The notes below the pieces were generated by a model. The model saw nothing but the letters and a program-made list of their open reading frames with translations, was not told the origin of the DNA and ran no database searches. From contig NZ_JALBUS010000004.1 of NCBI RefSeq assembly GCF_033971885.1, positions 62,001 through 126,000 on the forward strand: a stretch of 64,000 nt of DNA, written 5' to 3'. The position numbers and the translations under genes are program-made. Below are positions 42,999 to 51,192 of this stretch, piece by piece. How positions within the stretch are numbered: the first letter of the stretch is position 1; every line of letters starts with the position of its first letter. Source of the DNA: Absicoccus intestinalis (lineage in GTDB: Bacteria > Bacillota_I > Bacilli_A > Erysipelotrichales > Erysipelotrichaceae).

Positions 42999-44774
42999 TC
43001 ATTTTCCAAAAATGCTTAGTAGTTTTTTTAACAGAGATATGATCATACTAAGTAGGCTAGTCAATTCTTTTGATTCTGAGCCTTGCTCTTTTTTTGTATC
43101 ATCTTCTATAACGTCATTTTTGTTTTCGTTATTGTCTCCTTTTTGCGTATTATCTGCAATTTTAGACTTGTAATGGTCAAAATCAACGTACATCGCATTT
43201 TTATCCAAAGACAAACCACTATGTGAATCGATAGATGTATATTGATGGATGGTACCAATGCTTGATGTATCGCTATGATATAATCCATCATTTTTATCCC
43301 ATTTAGCTACCCATTTGTCATACTGATTTAATTCGCTATCATTAAACCAATTTTCAAAGAACCAGGTACTTGAATAAATTCCTGTATAGAATCCTGCATC
43401 TTTAATAGCCTTACATACGATTTTACATGTCTGCACTGCACGTTCTTTTGTCCATGCATTGCGCTTCTTTTTATATTCATCGGCATCTTCCATATCTAGC
43501 CATACACCTAATTCAGGCTTATATTTTTTGGCAAGATTAATTGTATATTGTGCTTCCGCTTTTGCTTCATCGTCATTAATAGCATAGTCATATACATATA
43601 ATCCGTATGGTTTCTTCAGCCCATTCATACGTTCAATCCATTGATCAAGCTTTTTGTCTGTATTTTCTCCATAACAACATCGAATGATTGCAAAATCATA
43701 TACAGACAAATCAATTGAATCAATATTGTGTTCAGATAAATCAACACCCCAATGTTTAACATTTGATTCATCGATTTCTGATTTTGTGGTTGGTGTTTGT
43801 GGCGCGGTGGTATCTGTACTAGGTCCTCCAAAAGTGGCCCATTGATCAACACCGTATTTTTCTGACCCTGATACAGCCACAAAGTATCTGTACTTATTGC
43901 CATTAGGTTCAGTTTCGACCCATGAGATATAACGATGACCATTACCAATCCATTTATTGGTATACGTTAGTTTCTTACCTGACTTTAAAGTTTCAACGAC
44001 CATTCCGGTTGGTGTATCACGACGTTTATTAACATTTTGTGTAAGCGTGGCTACACCAACTTCATTGATCAACTGTGATTCGCTATAGCCACTATTTGTA
44101 GCTTCATTGTTTGGTGCATAAACAAAATATCGATACTTGTTACCGTTTGGCTCTGTTTCGACCCAACTGATATATCGCAAATTATTGAAAGTAGTAACAT
44201 TTGTATATGTTAACTTCTTTCCAGTTGGTAATGTTTCTGCAATAATTCCATTAGGTGAATCTCTACGTTTATTAGTAGGAACGGTTAATGTATATGTTCC
44301 GTTTTCATTTGTTAACTTGACGCCAGCTAATTCTTTATGAATAAGATAACCACATAATCGTAAGTTGTTATATCCGTTAGGATAATACGATCCAGGCGCT
44401 TGGTACATTTTGTTTAAACGAAAATTAAATTCTTTATACGACGATTCCGAGATAGTAATTTTACCGTCGCTAATGCCTTCTACAACTGCTACATGGCCAT
44501 AATAATAAGGCGCTACTCCACCGCTAAAAATAGCCAATGCTCCTAATACAGGTATTGATGATCTAGTATATTCAGGTGCATAAGCATTCCATAATTGCGA
44601 CGCACCAGATACTTTGTATCTATCCAAGGGTTGATTATGGCCTACAATTTCAGAAATACGTGCCGTTGCGTATGTGAAGCAATTCGGCATGGCCACACCA
44701 GTCCGCGCCAATGCATATTGCATATACTGCGAACTGCCAAAATTTCCATATGATGTTCTAGGTGTAAAGCTCAT
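42999..44774 (-). CDS. Bifunctional endolysin: CHAP, two SH3-like repeats, GH25, C-terminal amphipathic helix
   Basis: 591 residues. Residues 1-150 form a CHAP amidase/endopeptidase (C32 in NCFTYA, H94 in YYGHVAVVEG); about 155-320 are two SH3-like wall-binding repeats, each with TVPTNKRRDSPNG or TQNVNKRRDTPTG and RYISWVETEPNGNKYRYFV; about 340-535 is a GH25 muramidase (WGVDLSEHN, LDMEDADEY); a Lys/Asn/Glu-rich linker leads to LLSMIISLLKKLLSIFGK. Cuts peptidoglycan at two bonds for lysis. Follows the holin and a membrane coiled-coil gene. Confidence 0.93.
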   Translation of the reverse strand: MSFTPRTSYGNFGSSQYMQYALARTGVAMPNCFTYATARISEIVGHNQPLDRYKVSGASQLWNAYAPEYTRSSIPVLGALAIFSGGVAPYYYGHVAVVEGISDGKITISESSYKEFNFRLNKMYQAPGSYYPNGYNNLRLCGYLIHKELAGVKLTNENGTYTLTVPTNKRRDSPNGIIAETLPTGKKLTYTNVTTFNNLRYISWVETEPNGNKYRYFVYAPNNEATNSGYSESQLINEVGVATLTQNVNKRRDTPTGMVVETLKSGKKLTYTNKWIGNGHRYISWVETEPNGNKYRYFVAVSGSEKYGVDQWATFGGPSTDTTAPQTPTTKSEIDESNVKHWGVDLSEHNIDSIDLSVYDFAIIRCCYGENTDKKLDQWIERMNGLKKPYGLYVYDYAINDDEAKAEAQYTINLAKKYKPELGVWLDMEDADEYKKKRNAWTKERAVQTCKIVCKAIKDAGFYTGIYSSTWFFENWFNDSELNQYDKWVAKWDKNDGLYHSDTSSIGTIHQYTSIDSHSGLSLDKNAMYVDFDHYKSKIADNTQKGDNNENKNDVIEDDTKKEQGSESKELTSLLSMIISLLKKLLSIFGK

Positions 44775-45118
44775 GCTTTATCATCTCCTTTTTTTTCAAG
44801 CTTTGTGATTCGACAGCATGCACTGTCTAAGTCTTTTTCTATTTGTCCTAACCTGAAATCATGTTCCATCTGCTTCTTTGTCATCTTCTCAATGTCGGAC
44901 TTCATGCTTTTCAAATCAAGTCTTGTTTCGCTCGAATCGCGACATAGTGCATCAAGCTTGATATTAGCTTTTACAACTCCTTCATTGGCTTTAGCTACAT
45001 CTTCGGCATCTTTTTTTGAATTATTTTTTACTGTCACAACAACATTAACAATTAACGCGATAAATGCCGCTGAAGAAAACAAAAATTCAAATGTCATGCC
45101 ATCGTTTGGATTAATCAT
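44771..45118 (-). CDS. Membrane-anchored coiled-coil protein of the lysis cassette
   Basis: 115 residues: one N-terminal transmembrane helix (about 10-30) followed by a charged coiled coil (KSDIEKMTKKQMEHDFRLGQIEKDLD). This resembles XhlA/haemolysin-like accessory lysis proteins. It overlaps the holin end and the endolysin start by 4 bp each, forming a holin-accessory-endolysin cassette. Confidence 0.65.
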   Translation of the reverse strand: MINPNDGMTFEFLFSSAAFIALIVNVVVTVKNNSKKDAEDVAKANEGVVKANIKLDALCRDSSETRLDLKSMKSDIEKMTKKQMEHDFRLGQIEKDLDSACCRITKLEKKGDDKA

Positions 45119-45318
45119 CCGTCTACCTCAGGTAAGCCGCCAAGACTTGTAAGCAGTGATATCAGTCCGGCCAAAAGGCTTGCGGATAGCACCACTTTCC
45201 AATCTACTGATTCAATCATGGTACTAGCTCCGATGGTACCTACTGCCGTTTGACATACCGTTTTGATAGCTCGTGTAAGTGATGCGTCCCACCACTTTTT
45301 ATTTTTTAATTTATCCAT
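45115..45318 (-). CDS. Phage holin
   Basis: 67 residues from ATG 45318 (AGGAG 8 nt upstream; the longer frame to 45369 starts in the previous gene's tail). KNKKWWDASLTRAIKTVCQTAVGTIGAS and VVLSASLLAGLISLLTSLGGLPE give two transmembrane helices, the pattern of r1t-like holins (PF16945). Forms membrane pores that release the endolysin. Confidence 0.88.
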   Translation of the reverse strand: MDKLKNKKWWDASLTRAIKTVCQTAVGTIGASTMIESVDWKVVLSASLLAGLISLLTSLGGLPEVDG

Positions 45319-45373
45319 ATTAATCTCCTCATTTTTTAAATAAAAAGGGCTATTTCTAGCCCTGTGCAAAACA

Positions 45374-45760
45374 TTAAACTGTTTTTGTGTAGTAAATCGT
45401 CACATATAGATTACGTCCAGATTTTACAGAATACGTATCAGTGCCCGTAATAGTTACTTTCGTTGCATTGATTCTTAGACCTACAGTCTTATCACTTGTT
45501 GCTCCAGTAATAGGGAATCGTACATAAGAATCACCATCACAATAGATTGCTTTATAATCGACAATAACATCAATGTTGGAAATGCCATGCGCAAAACTTA
45601 CAGTATTGTTCAATGCCTGATTTTCCCATTTTATAGTAATAGCATAAATCTTCTTGCCATCAATCCATGTAGCACCTGTATCATGCTCTGTAGTACTGTA
45701 CGACACATCTGCGTATGTCATAAGTTTATATGCATTGGATTCTGCTTTAACATTAAACAT
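45374..45760 (-). CDS. Tail-tip module C (no G tract)
   Basis: 128 residues. Begins MFNVKAESNAYKLMTYADV, the same anchor as the two following paralogues, then WIDGKKIYAITIKW, a frequent fibre C-domain motif, and ends in beta strands (NLYVTIYYTKTV) with no helical tail. Its length equals that of the two paralogues if they ended at their G tracts. Likely part of the tail-tip adhesin set. Confidence 0.65.
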   Translation of the reverse strand: MFNVKAESNAYKLMTYADVSYSTTEHDTGATWIDGKKIYAITIKWENQALNNTVSFAHGISNIDVIVDYKAIYCDGDSYVRFPITGATSDKTVGLRINATKVTITGTDTYSVKSGRNLYVTIYYTKTV

Positions 45761-46192
45761 TTACAACACCTCCTTAATCTGACTTAAGAAGGTGCTAATA
45801 TGTTTTAATACTTTAGTTAGTACCCCCCCCGAAGTAATCCATGAAGCGGTTACTATACGCTCAATTGCTCCAGTTGTTGTAGAAAAGTTTGTGATTGTTC
45901 CATCGGTATTAATTACGTAAAAGCCATCTCCACTTCTGCCTGATCCAGCAATTCCCAAATAGAAAATCCTTTGAGTGAAAATTGGTCGGTATCCTTCAGG
46001 AATCACTACAGTAGTAGAATTATATCCACTTTTGGATACATTTCCGATTTTATTAATATCAGCATTCACAACATTTCCGCTTTTATATAATTTAATTGTC
46101 ATGCCATCACCTGATACAGTCGTTGTCTGCACGTCAAGATCATCTTGTGTAATGACTTTATAAGCGGTAGATTCTGCCTTTGCATTTAGCAT
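45761..46192 (-). CDS. Tail-tip module B with G8 tract
   Basis: 143 residues. Begins MLNAKAESTAYKVITQDDL; the beta-rich body (VVIPEGYRPIFTQRIFYLGIAG) ends at residue 120, then a run of eight Gs encodes part of S121-G-G-V, followed by a helix (LTKVLKHISTFLSQIKEVL). A tract of 7 or 9 Gs would stop translation at 124 or 126 residues. The start overlaps the previous stop by 7 bp, so the modules are coupled. Confidence 0.7.
   Translation of the reverse strand: MLNAKAESTAYKVITQDDLDVQTTTVSGDGMTIKLYKSGNVVNADINKIGNVSKSGYNSTTVVIPEGYRPIFTQRIFYLGIAGSGRSGDGFYVINTDGTITNFSTTTGAIERIVTASWITSGGVLTKVLKHISTFLSQIKEVL
45823..45830 (-). repeat. G8 homopolymer in tail-tip module B
   Basis: Eight consecutive Gs on the coding strand at codons 121-124, a slipped-strand mispairing candidate. 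Either one-base change hits a stop within four codons. Confidence 0.85.
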
Positions 46193-46611
46193 GATACCAC
46201 CGCCTTTTTGACGATTTCTACAATATCATTAAGGGTTAATGACCCCCCCCGATTTACACCGACTACACCATCGATTTTTACGCCATTGTTATTAGAAGAA
46301 TTTAGCCACTCGGAAACTTCTATATGCATTGATGTTCCATTAGTTGTAATCAAAAGCGAAATCGTGCGATAAACTGTTGATGTAGACAGAGTATACCAAT
46401 TGCCATTGTAATACTTAGCAATACACATAACATTTCTATCACTACCTGGAGCATGCATATAAATTACAATATAATCAAAAGTGGTTGGGTCCTCAGCGCA
46501 CGTAATATCATGCATATATTTTACCGATGTGCTCGATCCAAGTACGGTTTCTTTGATATCACCTTGTTCCACTAATTTATAATTATTGCTTTCTGATTTT
46601 GTATTGATCAT
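46186..46611 (-). CDS. Tail-tip module A with G8 tract
   Basis: 141 residues. Begins MINTKSESNNYKLVEQGDI, a beta-rich body (FDYIVIYMHAPG, KYYNGNWYTL) and, from R121-G-G encoded by eight Gs, a tail SLTLNDIVEIVKKAVVSC likely to be helical. One G fewer gives a stop after residue 124, one more after residue 127. The start overlaps the 59-residue gene as ATGA. Likely a host-binding tip protein. Confidence 0.7.
   Translation of the reverse strand: MINTKSESNNYKLVEQGDIKETVLGSSTSVKYMHDITCAEDPTTFDYIVIYMHAPGSDRNVMCIAKYYNGNWYTLSTSTVYRTISLLITTNGTSMHIEVSEWLNSSNNNGVKIDGVVGVNRGGSLTLNDIVEIVKKAVVSC
46243..46250 (-). repeat. G8 homopolymer in tail-tip module A
   Basis: Eight Gs at codons 121-123, the same residue number as in module B but in a different codon phase. 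Confidence 0.85.
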
Positions 46612-46787
46612 TCGCTATCTCCTTTCACGACGACTTTAGTGTTACCGGACATAACTGCGTCCTTCCAGTCTGAGATATCGCTCACGTTGTTAAGAGCGGT
46701 GCCAAAATCCTCAATAAATTTATTGATTTTTTCATGCCAGTCCGATTCACCTTTTACGAGCTTGTAGTCATCTAGATTTACTGCCAT
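46608..46787 (-). CDS. 59-residue fibre-associated peptide
   Basis: MAVNLDDYKLVKGESDWHEKIN..., ending WKDAVMSGNTKVVVKGDSE. GGAGGG lies 8 nt upstream, with ATGA overlap into the next gene. The C-terminal 19 residues are clearly related to the 51-residue product at 41703. Probably a structural adaptor. Confidence 0.65.
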   Translation of the reverse strand: MAVNLDDYKLVKGESDWHEKINKFIEDFGTALNNVSDISDWKDAVMSGNTKVVVKGDSE

Positions 46788-46855
46788 TATTTATTACCCT
46801 CCTTCTTTAACGAACCACTAATCTTGATCCTTTTGATTTCGCCTTTCAATATCAT
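46787..46855 (-). CDS. 22-residue coupled leader-like peptide
   Basis: MILKGEIKRIKISGSLKKEGNK, tightly packed: ATGA overlap with the previous stop and TAATG with the next start. It may be a real small product or just carry ribosomes across to the next gene. Confidence 0.4.
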   Translation of the reverse strand: MILKGEIKRIKISGSLKKEGNK

Positions 46856-47181
46856 TGCCACGTCACCTCCGGGCTCAATATAAATTCATCACATGGAACA
46901 ACGGTATATACATCGCCATTTTCCAAAGTTAATTGCACGTCATAGCAGTATCCGCCAAAATCCATACTGCTTGTATCAATTGGATCCAGTTTGAATGTAT
47001 TGACCGTTCCATTTGATTTGACGTCTTTTTCAATCAATATTCTTTCATCCGCATATGATTTTTTTACCGTAAAAAGACATGTTTCCTTGTCAGTGACAAG
47101 ATGATTCGTTCCATCTTCATTTGTGATCAGCACATCGATGTTTTGCGTATCGCCTCGAACCATTATGATCTTATTTGTCAT
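46852..47181 (-). CDS. Baseplate upper protein-like (BppU-N type)
   Basis: 109 residues, beta-rich. IMVRGDTQNIDVLITNEDGTNHLVTDKETCLFTVKKS and SMDFGGYCYDVQLTLENGDVYTV fit the short beta-sandwich proteins at the baseplate-fibre junction of Gram-positive phages. Overlaps the gene at 47178 by 4 bp. Confidence 0.65.
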   Translation of the reverse strand: MTNKIIMVRGDTQNIDVLITNEDGTNHLVTDKETCLFTVKKSYADERILIEKDVKSNGTVNTFKLDPIDTSSMDFGGYCYDVQLTLENGDVYTVVPCDEFILSPEVTWQ

Positions 47182-48134
47182 CTTAGTATCAGTGCCCCTG
47201 TTCTCACACTATCTTTAAAAACAACTGCGTATTGGCCATTTCTTACCTTGTTGATTTGGTCAACTGTCAAGCTAACCCCATTGCTATCGACAAGAACTTT
47301 TGGGCTGGCACTGACCTTTGTATGATTCATATCCGTGTGCTCGTATGAGCACATGACATGTACAAGAGATGTACCGCCGCATGTAACATTTTCAACTGAA
47401 CTGCATCCGGCACCTCCGTCAAACAAGTATAAGTCAACCGTTGGATAACAGTTCATTTCATGATCAATCGTACCAATGACAATAGATTCTGTTTCTTTTC
47501 CTGTTTCTAACGCAGAGATGCGTGCAGATAATTTTGCCTCCGTCGTATCTTCAATCTTCTTATATTCCGATTTTGCGATTTCCGAATAATACTTCGCGTT
47601 ATCTGTATCTTCTCCAACTCTTCTTCCTGTACCACCTTTTGCCCATGAGTTTGAGATGGTTGACCAATATTTGGCGTTATCCGTATTTTCGCCATCTCTT
47701 TTTCCAGTCTCGCCATGGGCCCATGATTCCGCCCATTTGTAACCCTCATTGATCAACTTATCAACTTCTGCTTTGGCCGTCTCATATGGGTCATCGTAAT
47801 GGGTCTTAACAGATGGTGAAATTTCCAGAATAACTGGATAGTAGCTTACGACTTTAGTCAAATCATCCTGGTTATATACGATGATCTGTGCCTTGTACTT
47901 TCCAGCTTTCCAACTGATCTGTGTATCGACCCAAAAGCGCACGATACGATCATCAATGGTATCCGCCGGGCAGTGCAAAACATTGCCAAGAGATGTTTCA
48001 ACATCAACATATACTGTTTTGTATTTTAGATTTTCTTCGACTGCAATACGGACCTCATAATTAGAATCGTACTGCATCAATGGGATCGTTATATTCTCTT
48101 CATGGTTTGATAGATTGATCCTGTACATAGGCAT
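47178..48134 (-). CDS. Baseplate fibre protein with BppU-N domain and tail-fibre repeats
   Basis: 318 residues. The N-terminal 110 residues (ITIPLMQYDSNYEVRIAVEEN...YYPVILEIS) form a BppU-type domain. Residues about 135-195 contain two copies of a repeat, WAHGETGKRDGENTDNAKYW and WAKGGTGRRVGEDTDNAKYY, well known from phage fibres, followed by a helix and a C-terminal domain (GTIDHEMNCYPTVDLYLFDGG). Trimeric fibre likely. Confidence 0.8.
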   Translation of the reverse strand: MPMYRINLSNHEENITIPLMQYDSNYEVRIAVEENLKYKTVYVDVETSLGNVLHCPADTIDDRIVRFWVDTQISWKAGKYKAQIIVYNQDDLTKVVSYYPVILEISPSVKTHYDDPYETAKAEVDKLINEGYKWAESWAHGETGKRDGENTDNAKYWSTISNSWAKGGTGRRVGEDTDNAKYYSEIAKSEYKKIEDTTEAKLSARISALETGKETESIVIGTIDHEMNCYPTVDLYLFDGGAGCSSVENVTCGGTSLVHVMCSYEHTDMNHTKVSASPKVLVDSNGVSLTVDQINKVRNGQYAVVFKDSVRTGALILR

Positions 48135-48145
48135 TCCTCCTTTCG

Positions 48146-48610
48146 CTACTTGACAACGAGCTTTGTGATAATACCGTTAACGCATGTGATATAGATATCT
48201 GGCTTGCCAACAAAATTAGGTCTTAGTACAAGCTTTGGTGCTACAAGGCTCATGATATTAAATGCTTTACCAGTCGTACCATTAGCACCGTCACCTTGAT
48301 TCTGACCAAAGTATTGACCGTTATAGTACATGGATACATGACCGTAGGGATTACCCGCAAATTGGGTGCCATCCCAGAAACAGATATCGCCGTTCTTGTA
48401 TTGCTGTCCAGTCACGTTCTTGCAATAAGATGATAGCCCGTTTGATTGCCACCCGGATCCAATATCCCAGGCATTTCCCGATATCCTGGAATGACCGCCC
48501 CACATGACATATACGTTAAATCCATCTACACACTGTGCGCCATATGCGCCGTCTACATCGTTCCAAGTGCCATTGTATTTGCTGACAAAATCTTCAAAAT
48601 TTTTTGCCAT
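48146..48610 (-). CDS. Tail-associated CHAP lysin
   Basis: 154 residues. CHAP peptidase features: C27 in GAQCVDGFNVY and H91 in YGHVSMYYNG, with NQGDG as the likely third position. No wall-binding domain. Encoded between Tal and the fibre genes, not in the lysis cassette, so it is likely to digest peptidoglycan locally during DNA injection. Overlaps Tal by one base. Confidence 0.85.
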   Translation of the reverse strand: MAKNFEDFVSKYNGTWNDVDGAYGAQCVDGFNVYVMWGGHSRISGNAWDIGSGWQSNGLSSYCKNVTGQQYKNGDICFWDGTQFAGNPYGHVSMYYNGQYFGQNQGDGANGTTGKAFNIMSLVAPKLVLRPNFVGKPDIYITCVNGIITKLVVK

Positions 48611-50424
48611 TATTTGACACCTGTAACTACGCCGTTTACCACAGATATCGATTCATCAACTTTATAGGTACCATTCAGGCCTCTGGCTCCGGAACCGCCG
48701 TGGATAGATACAAGTCCAGCACCATCCAAACGCAACTGCTCACCACCGTTTGATAGGACAACCATGCTTTCTGTGACTGATACATATCGAGAAGCACTAT
48801 TTTGCAGAAAGGCACCATTGCTATTTATGATGACTTCATTATCACCGCATTTAGCTAGAAAATTTCCGTTATTGATTAAGACTTCTATATTTCCAATTTT
48901 CCAATGCGCATTCCTTACAGATTCGATGCCACCGTAAAACTGTCCTATAAAGTCAAGTATCACGGAATTTGACCAGTCCCAGTCATTTCCAACCTGTTTC
49001 CTTGTTACTTCAAGTCCTTTCGTGCCTAATGCCATCGCTCCCCAAGTCCCATCATTGGTCTTGTTTTCGACTTTGATGGACTGCACATCACCTTGATTCA
49101 TGGTTGTTTTAGATGCTACATTCTGCGCATTGAACCCATCAACCACACCAGTGATAGCTTTTCCTCGTATTGTGTTGGTCCTGCTGTCCGTAACATTTGA
49201 CACAGTTCTCTGCGTTTTAGCTGCACTTTTGAAAAAATTTTCCTGATAATCACCAAGCTTTATATTCGTAACCAATCTATTTGTAAAATCAACGGTCCTT
49301 TCAATGACCCTTGCTGTTGTCTGTATTCCAAGTACGTCATTATATACATCGACCGAATCTCCCAGGTTTAGTGAAACCAATGGCTTGATATCTGCGTATT
49401 CAGGCAGTGAAGAAATGTCAATCAAATCGATGTCATATGTAATTGTAGGCATATCAATATGATTGACCGTGAATTCTTTTAGAGCCCGTTTACGCAATTC
49501 ATCATAAAATTGTTCTCGTGTATCACATATGATCGTGCCAGCACTTTCATTTGTGGACGCATCCTCTTTGAGCTTGATGTCAGAGTATTCAACTTCATAG
49601 GTGTTTTTTAACGAATAGGGAAAATTGTTTGGCGTCTTAACAACGTCTTGATACCAAACGCCATCTATTTTTTTAGCCAATCGGTTGCCAAAGGCATTGC
49701 CGTCTCTATCACCGTATCCTTTTGGTTGCACCTGTTTATACGTGTTAGACAGGTCAACGGTATATTTGATTCCTGTCATATTTACACCCGTTTGGATGCG
49801 TATCCTATTTTCTTTTGATTTTGTATCCAGTGTTTTATATGCTCTTATCTCATAGTTATTAAAGATGATTTCAGCATTCCACACGTTAACAAAGGAAGTA
49901 TCGCTATCACCAAATAATGCATCAAAATAAGTAATATAACTCCATGCTGTTGATGCAACAGTGTCAATATTTGACCACGCTTTTAACTCGGATGATATAT
50001 AGTCCTTTGTCCCATATACCCTTACAGGTGCTTCAACAATTTCTTTCAAAGCTTCTTTACCGGTTTTATTTTTGTAGGAAACTTCAGAACATCGTATGCA
50101 TCTTGAATCATAGAATATTGGATATGCTTCACAAGTGATCAGATATTCCGTCTTTTCGCATTTCATTACCCGAAACACCTGCATATCTGCAAAAGCATCC
50201 GCATCCGGCGCATTTTCACGTGGATTATACTCAACACCAATTAGAACATCTTCCTTAATGATGCGATTATTATTAACAGAAAAAGGAATCTCCATGTGAA
50301 GATTCCATAGTGTATTGATACCTTCTGTCAATGTACAAACGGATGGCTCTATGACCTCTCCAGGGGTTTCTTTGAGCTTGTTGGCCTTGTAATCAAATGC
50401 TTTACTATCAAAAATCTTGATCAT
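48610..50424 (-). CDS. Tail-associated lysin/endopeptidase-like protein (Tal)
   Basis: 604 residues from ATG 50424 (GGAGG upstream). Begins MIKIFDSKAFDYKANK; residues to about 400 match the gp27-like baseplate hub of prophage Tal proteins (PF06605), for example CTLTEGINTLWNLHMEIPF. The C-terminal part has beta-helical repeats (NAHWKIGNIEVLINNGNFLAKCG, INSNGAFLQNSASRYVSV). It forms the tail tip under Dit. No peptidase motif is evident; the CHAP lysin is the separate next gene. Confidence 0.82.
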   Translation of the reverse strand: MIKIFDSKAFDYKANKLKETPGEVIEPSVCTLTEGINTLWNLHMEIPFSVNNNRIIKEDVLIGVEYNPRENAPDADAFADMQVFRVMKCEKTEYLITCEAYPIFYDSRCIRCSEVSYKNKTGKEALKEIVEAPVRVYGTKDYISSELKAWSNIDTVASTAWSYITYFDALFGDSDTSFVNVWNAEIIFNNYEIRAYKTLDTKSKENRIRIQTGVNMTGIKYTVDLSNTYKQVQPKGYGDRDGNAFGNRLAKKIDGVWYQDVVKTPNNFPYSLKNTYEVEYSDIKLKEDASTNESAGTIICDTREQFYDELRKRALKEFTVNHIDMPTITYDIDLIDISSLPEYADIKPLVSLNLGDSVDVYNDVLGIQTTARVIERTVDFTNRLVTNIKLGDYQENFFKSAAKTQRTVSNVTDSRTNTIRGKAITGVVDGFNAQNVASKTTMNQGDVQSIKVENKTNDGTWGAMALGTKGLEVTRKQVGNDWDWSNSVILDFIGQFYGGIESVRNAHWKIGNIEVLINNGNFLAKCGDNEVIINSNGAFLQNSASRYVSVTESMVVLSNGGEQLRLDGAGLVSIHGGSGARGLNGTYKVDESISVVNGVVTGVK

Positions 50425-51188
50425 AAGCGCCTCCAATTAGGAATAACCGAAATATTAATACCATCTGTTGCGCGAATATTGTTTACACCATGCTCCATGA
50501 CCAGATTCTTCAAATTGCCGACGTAAGACAATACTTGTATTGATCCATCATTCTTGTAGCATCGAATAATGGCGTCTCTTACGCTAACGTTTGCTTTAGA
50601 CATGCCAGGCAGTTCAAACGAAACATCATATGATCCACTATCGTTTGATATAGATATCATCACATTTCTCTTTTCAGTATTGCTATTCGTCAATATGTAC
50701 ATCGGCTCACATCGATACCACGAATTATATTCGATTTCCGCAAGCGTATATGAATATAAACCGCCAATCGCATATTCATACGGTGCAAATGTAAAATTAA
50801 CTTTCGCGATGCCTACCTTTTTGACACTTCTGTCTGCTGATTCAATCTCAACCTTTGACAGATATTTAAACCATTCTAAGCTTGTCGATTCCTGAAAAAC
50901 TATCTTTTGATCATTGACGTTAAAGCTATATAGCCACTGCTTCAGTAGTGCCCACTGATTCCCCCATTGTCCCTTTTCTTCCTCTAAAAAATAAAAAGAG
51001 TATGGGTCTGTATATTCTTTGTATACATTCTCAAATACTCTATCACGGCCATCTTTTCCGATCACTTCATCATACTCATAGTACTTTGGCTGTGGTGCGT
51101 TCGCATCTCCTGGAACGATCAACGGTGCGTATCGAGTAGAGCTTTCACCGTTTATGACCAAATGGAATGCATCATAAATTTTTCTCAT
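50421..51188 (-). CDS. Distal tail protein (Dit)
   Basis: 255 residues. Position between the tape measure and Tal and the sequence flavour (RYAPLIVPGDANAPQP, YSFYFLEEEKGQWGNQWALLKQWLY) fit siphovirus Dit, the hexameric hub joining the tube to the tip. Overlaps Tal by 4 bp. Confidence 0.8.
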   Translation of the reverse strand: MRKIYDAFHLVINGESSTRYAPLIVPGDANAPQPKYYEYDEVIGKDGRDRVFENVYKEYTDPYSFYFLEEEKGQWGNQWALLKQWLYSFNVNDQKIVFQESTSLEWFKYLSKVEIESADRSVKKVGIAKVNFTFAPYEYAIGGLYSYTLAEIEYNSWYRCEPMYILTNSNTEKRNVMISISNDSGSYDVSFELPGMSKANVSVRDAIIRCYKNDGSIQVLSYVGNLKNLVMEHGVNNIRATDGINISVIPNWRRL

Positions 51189-51192
51189 TTAT

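Noticed and set aside
40636..48134. Diversity-generating retroelement as source of fibre variation
   Set aside because: No reverse transcriptase, no template/variable repeat pair seen; poly-G tracts are a simpler explanation.
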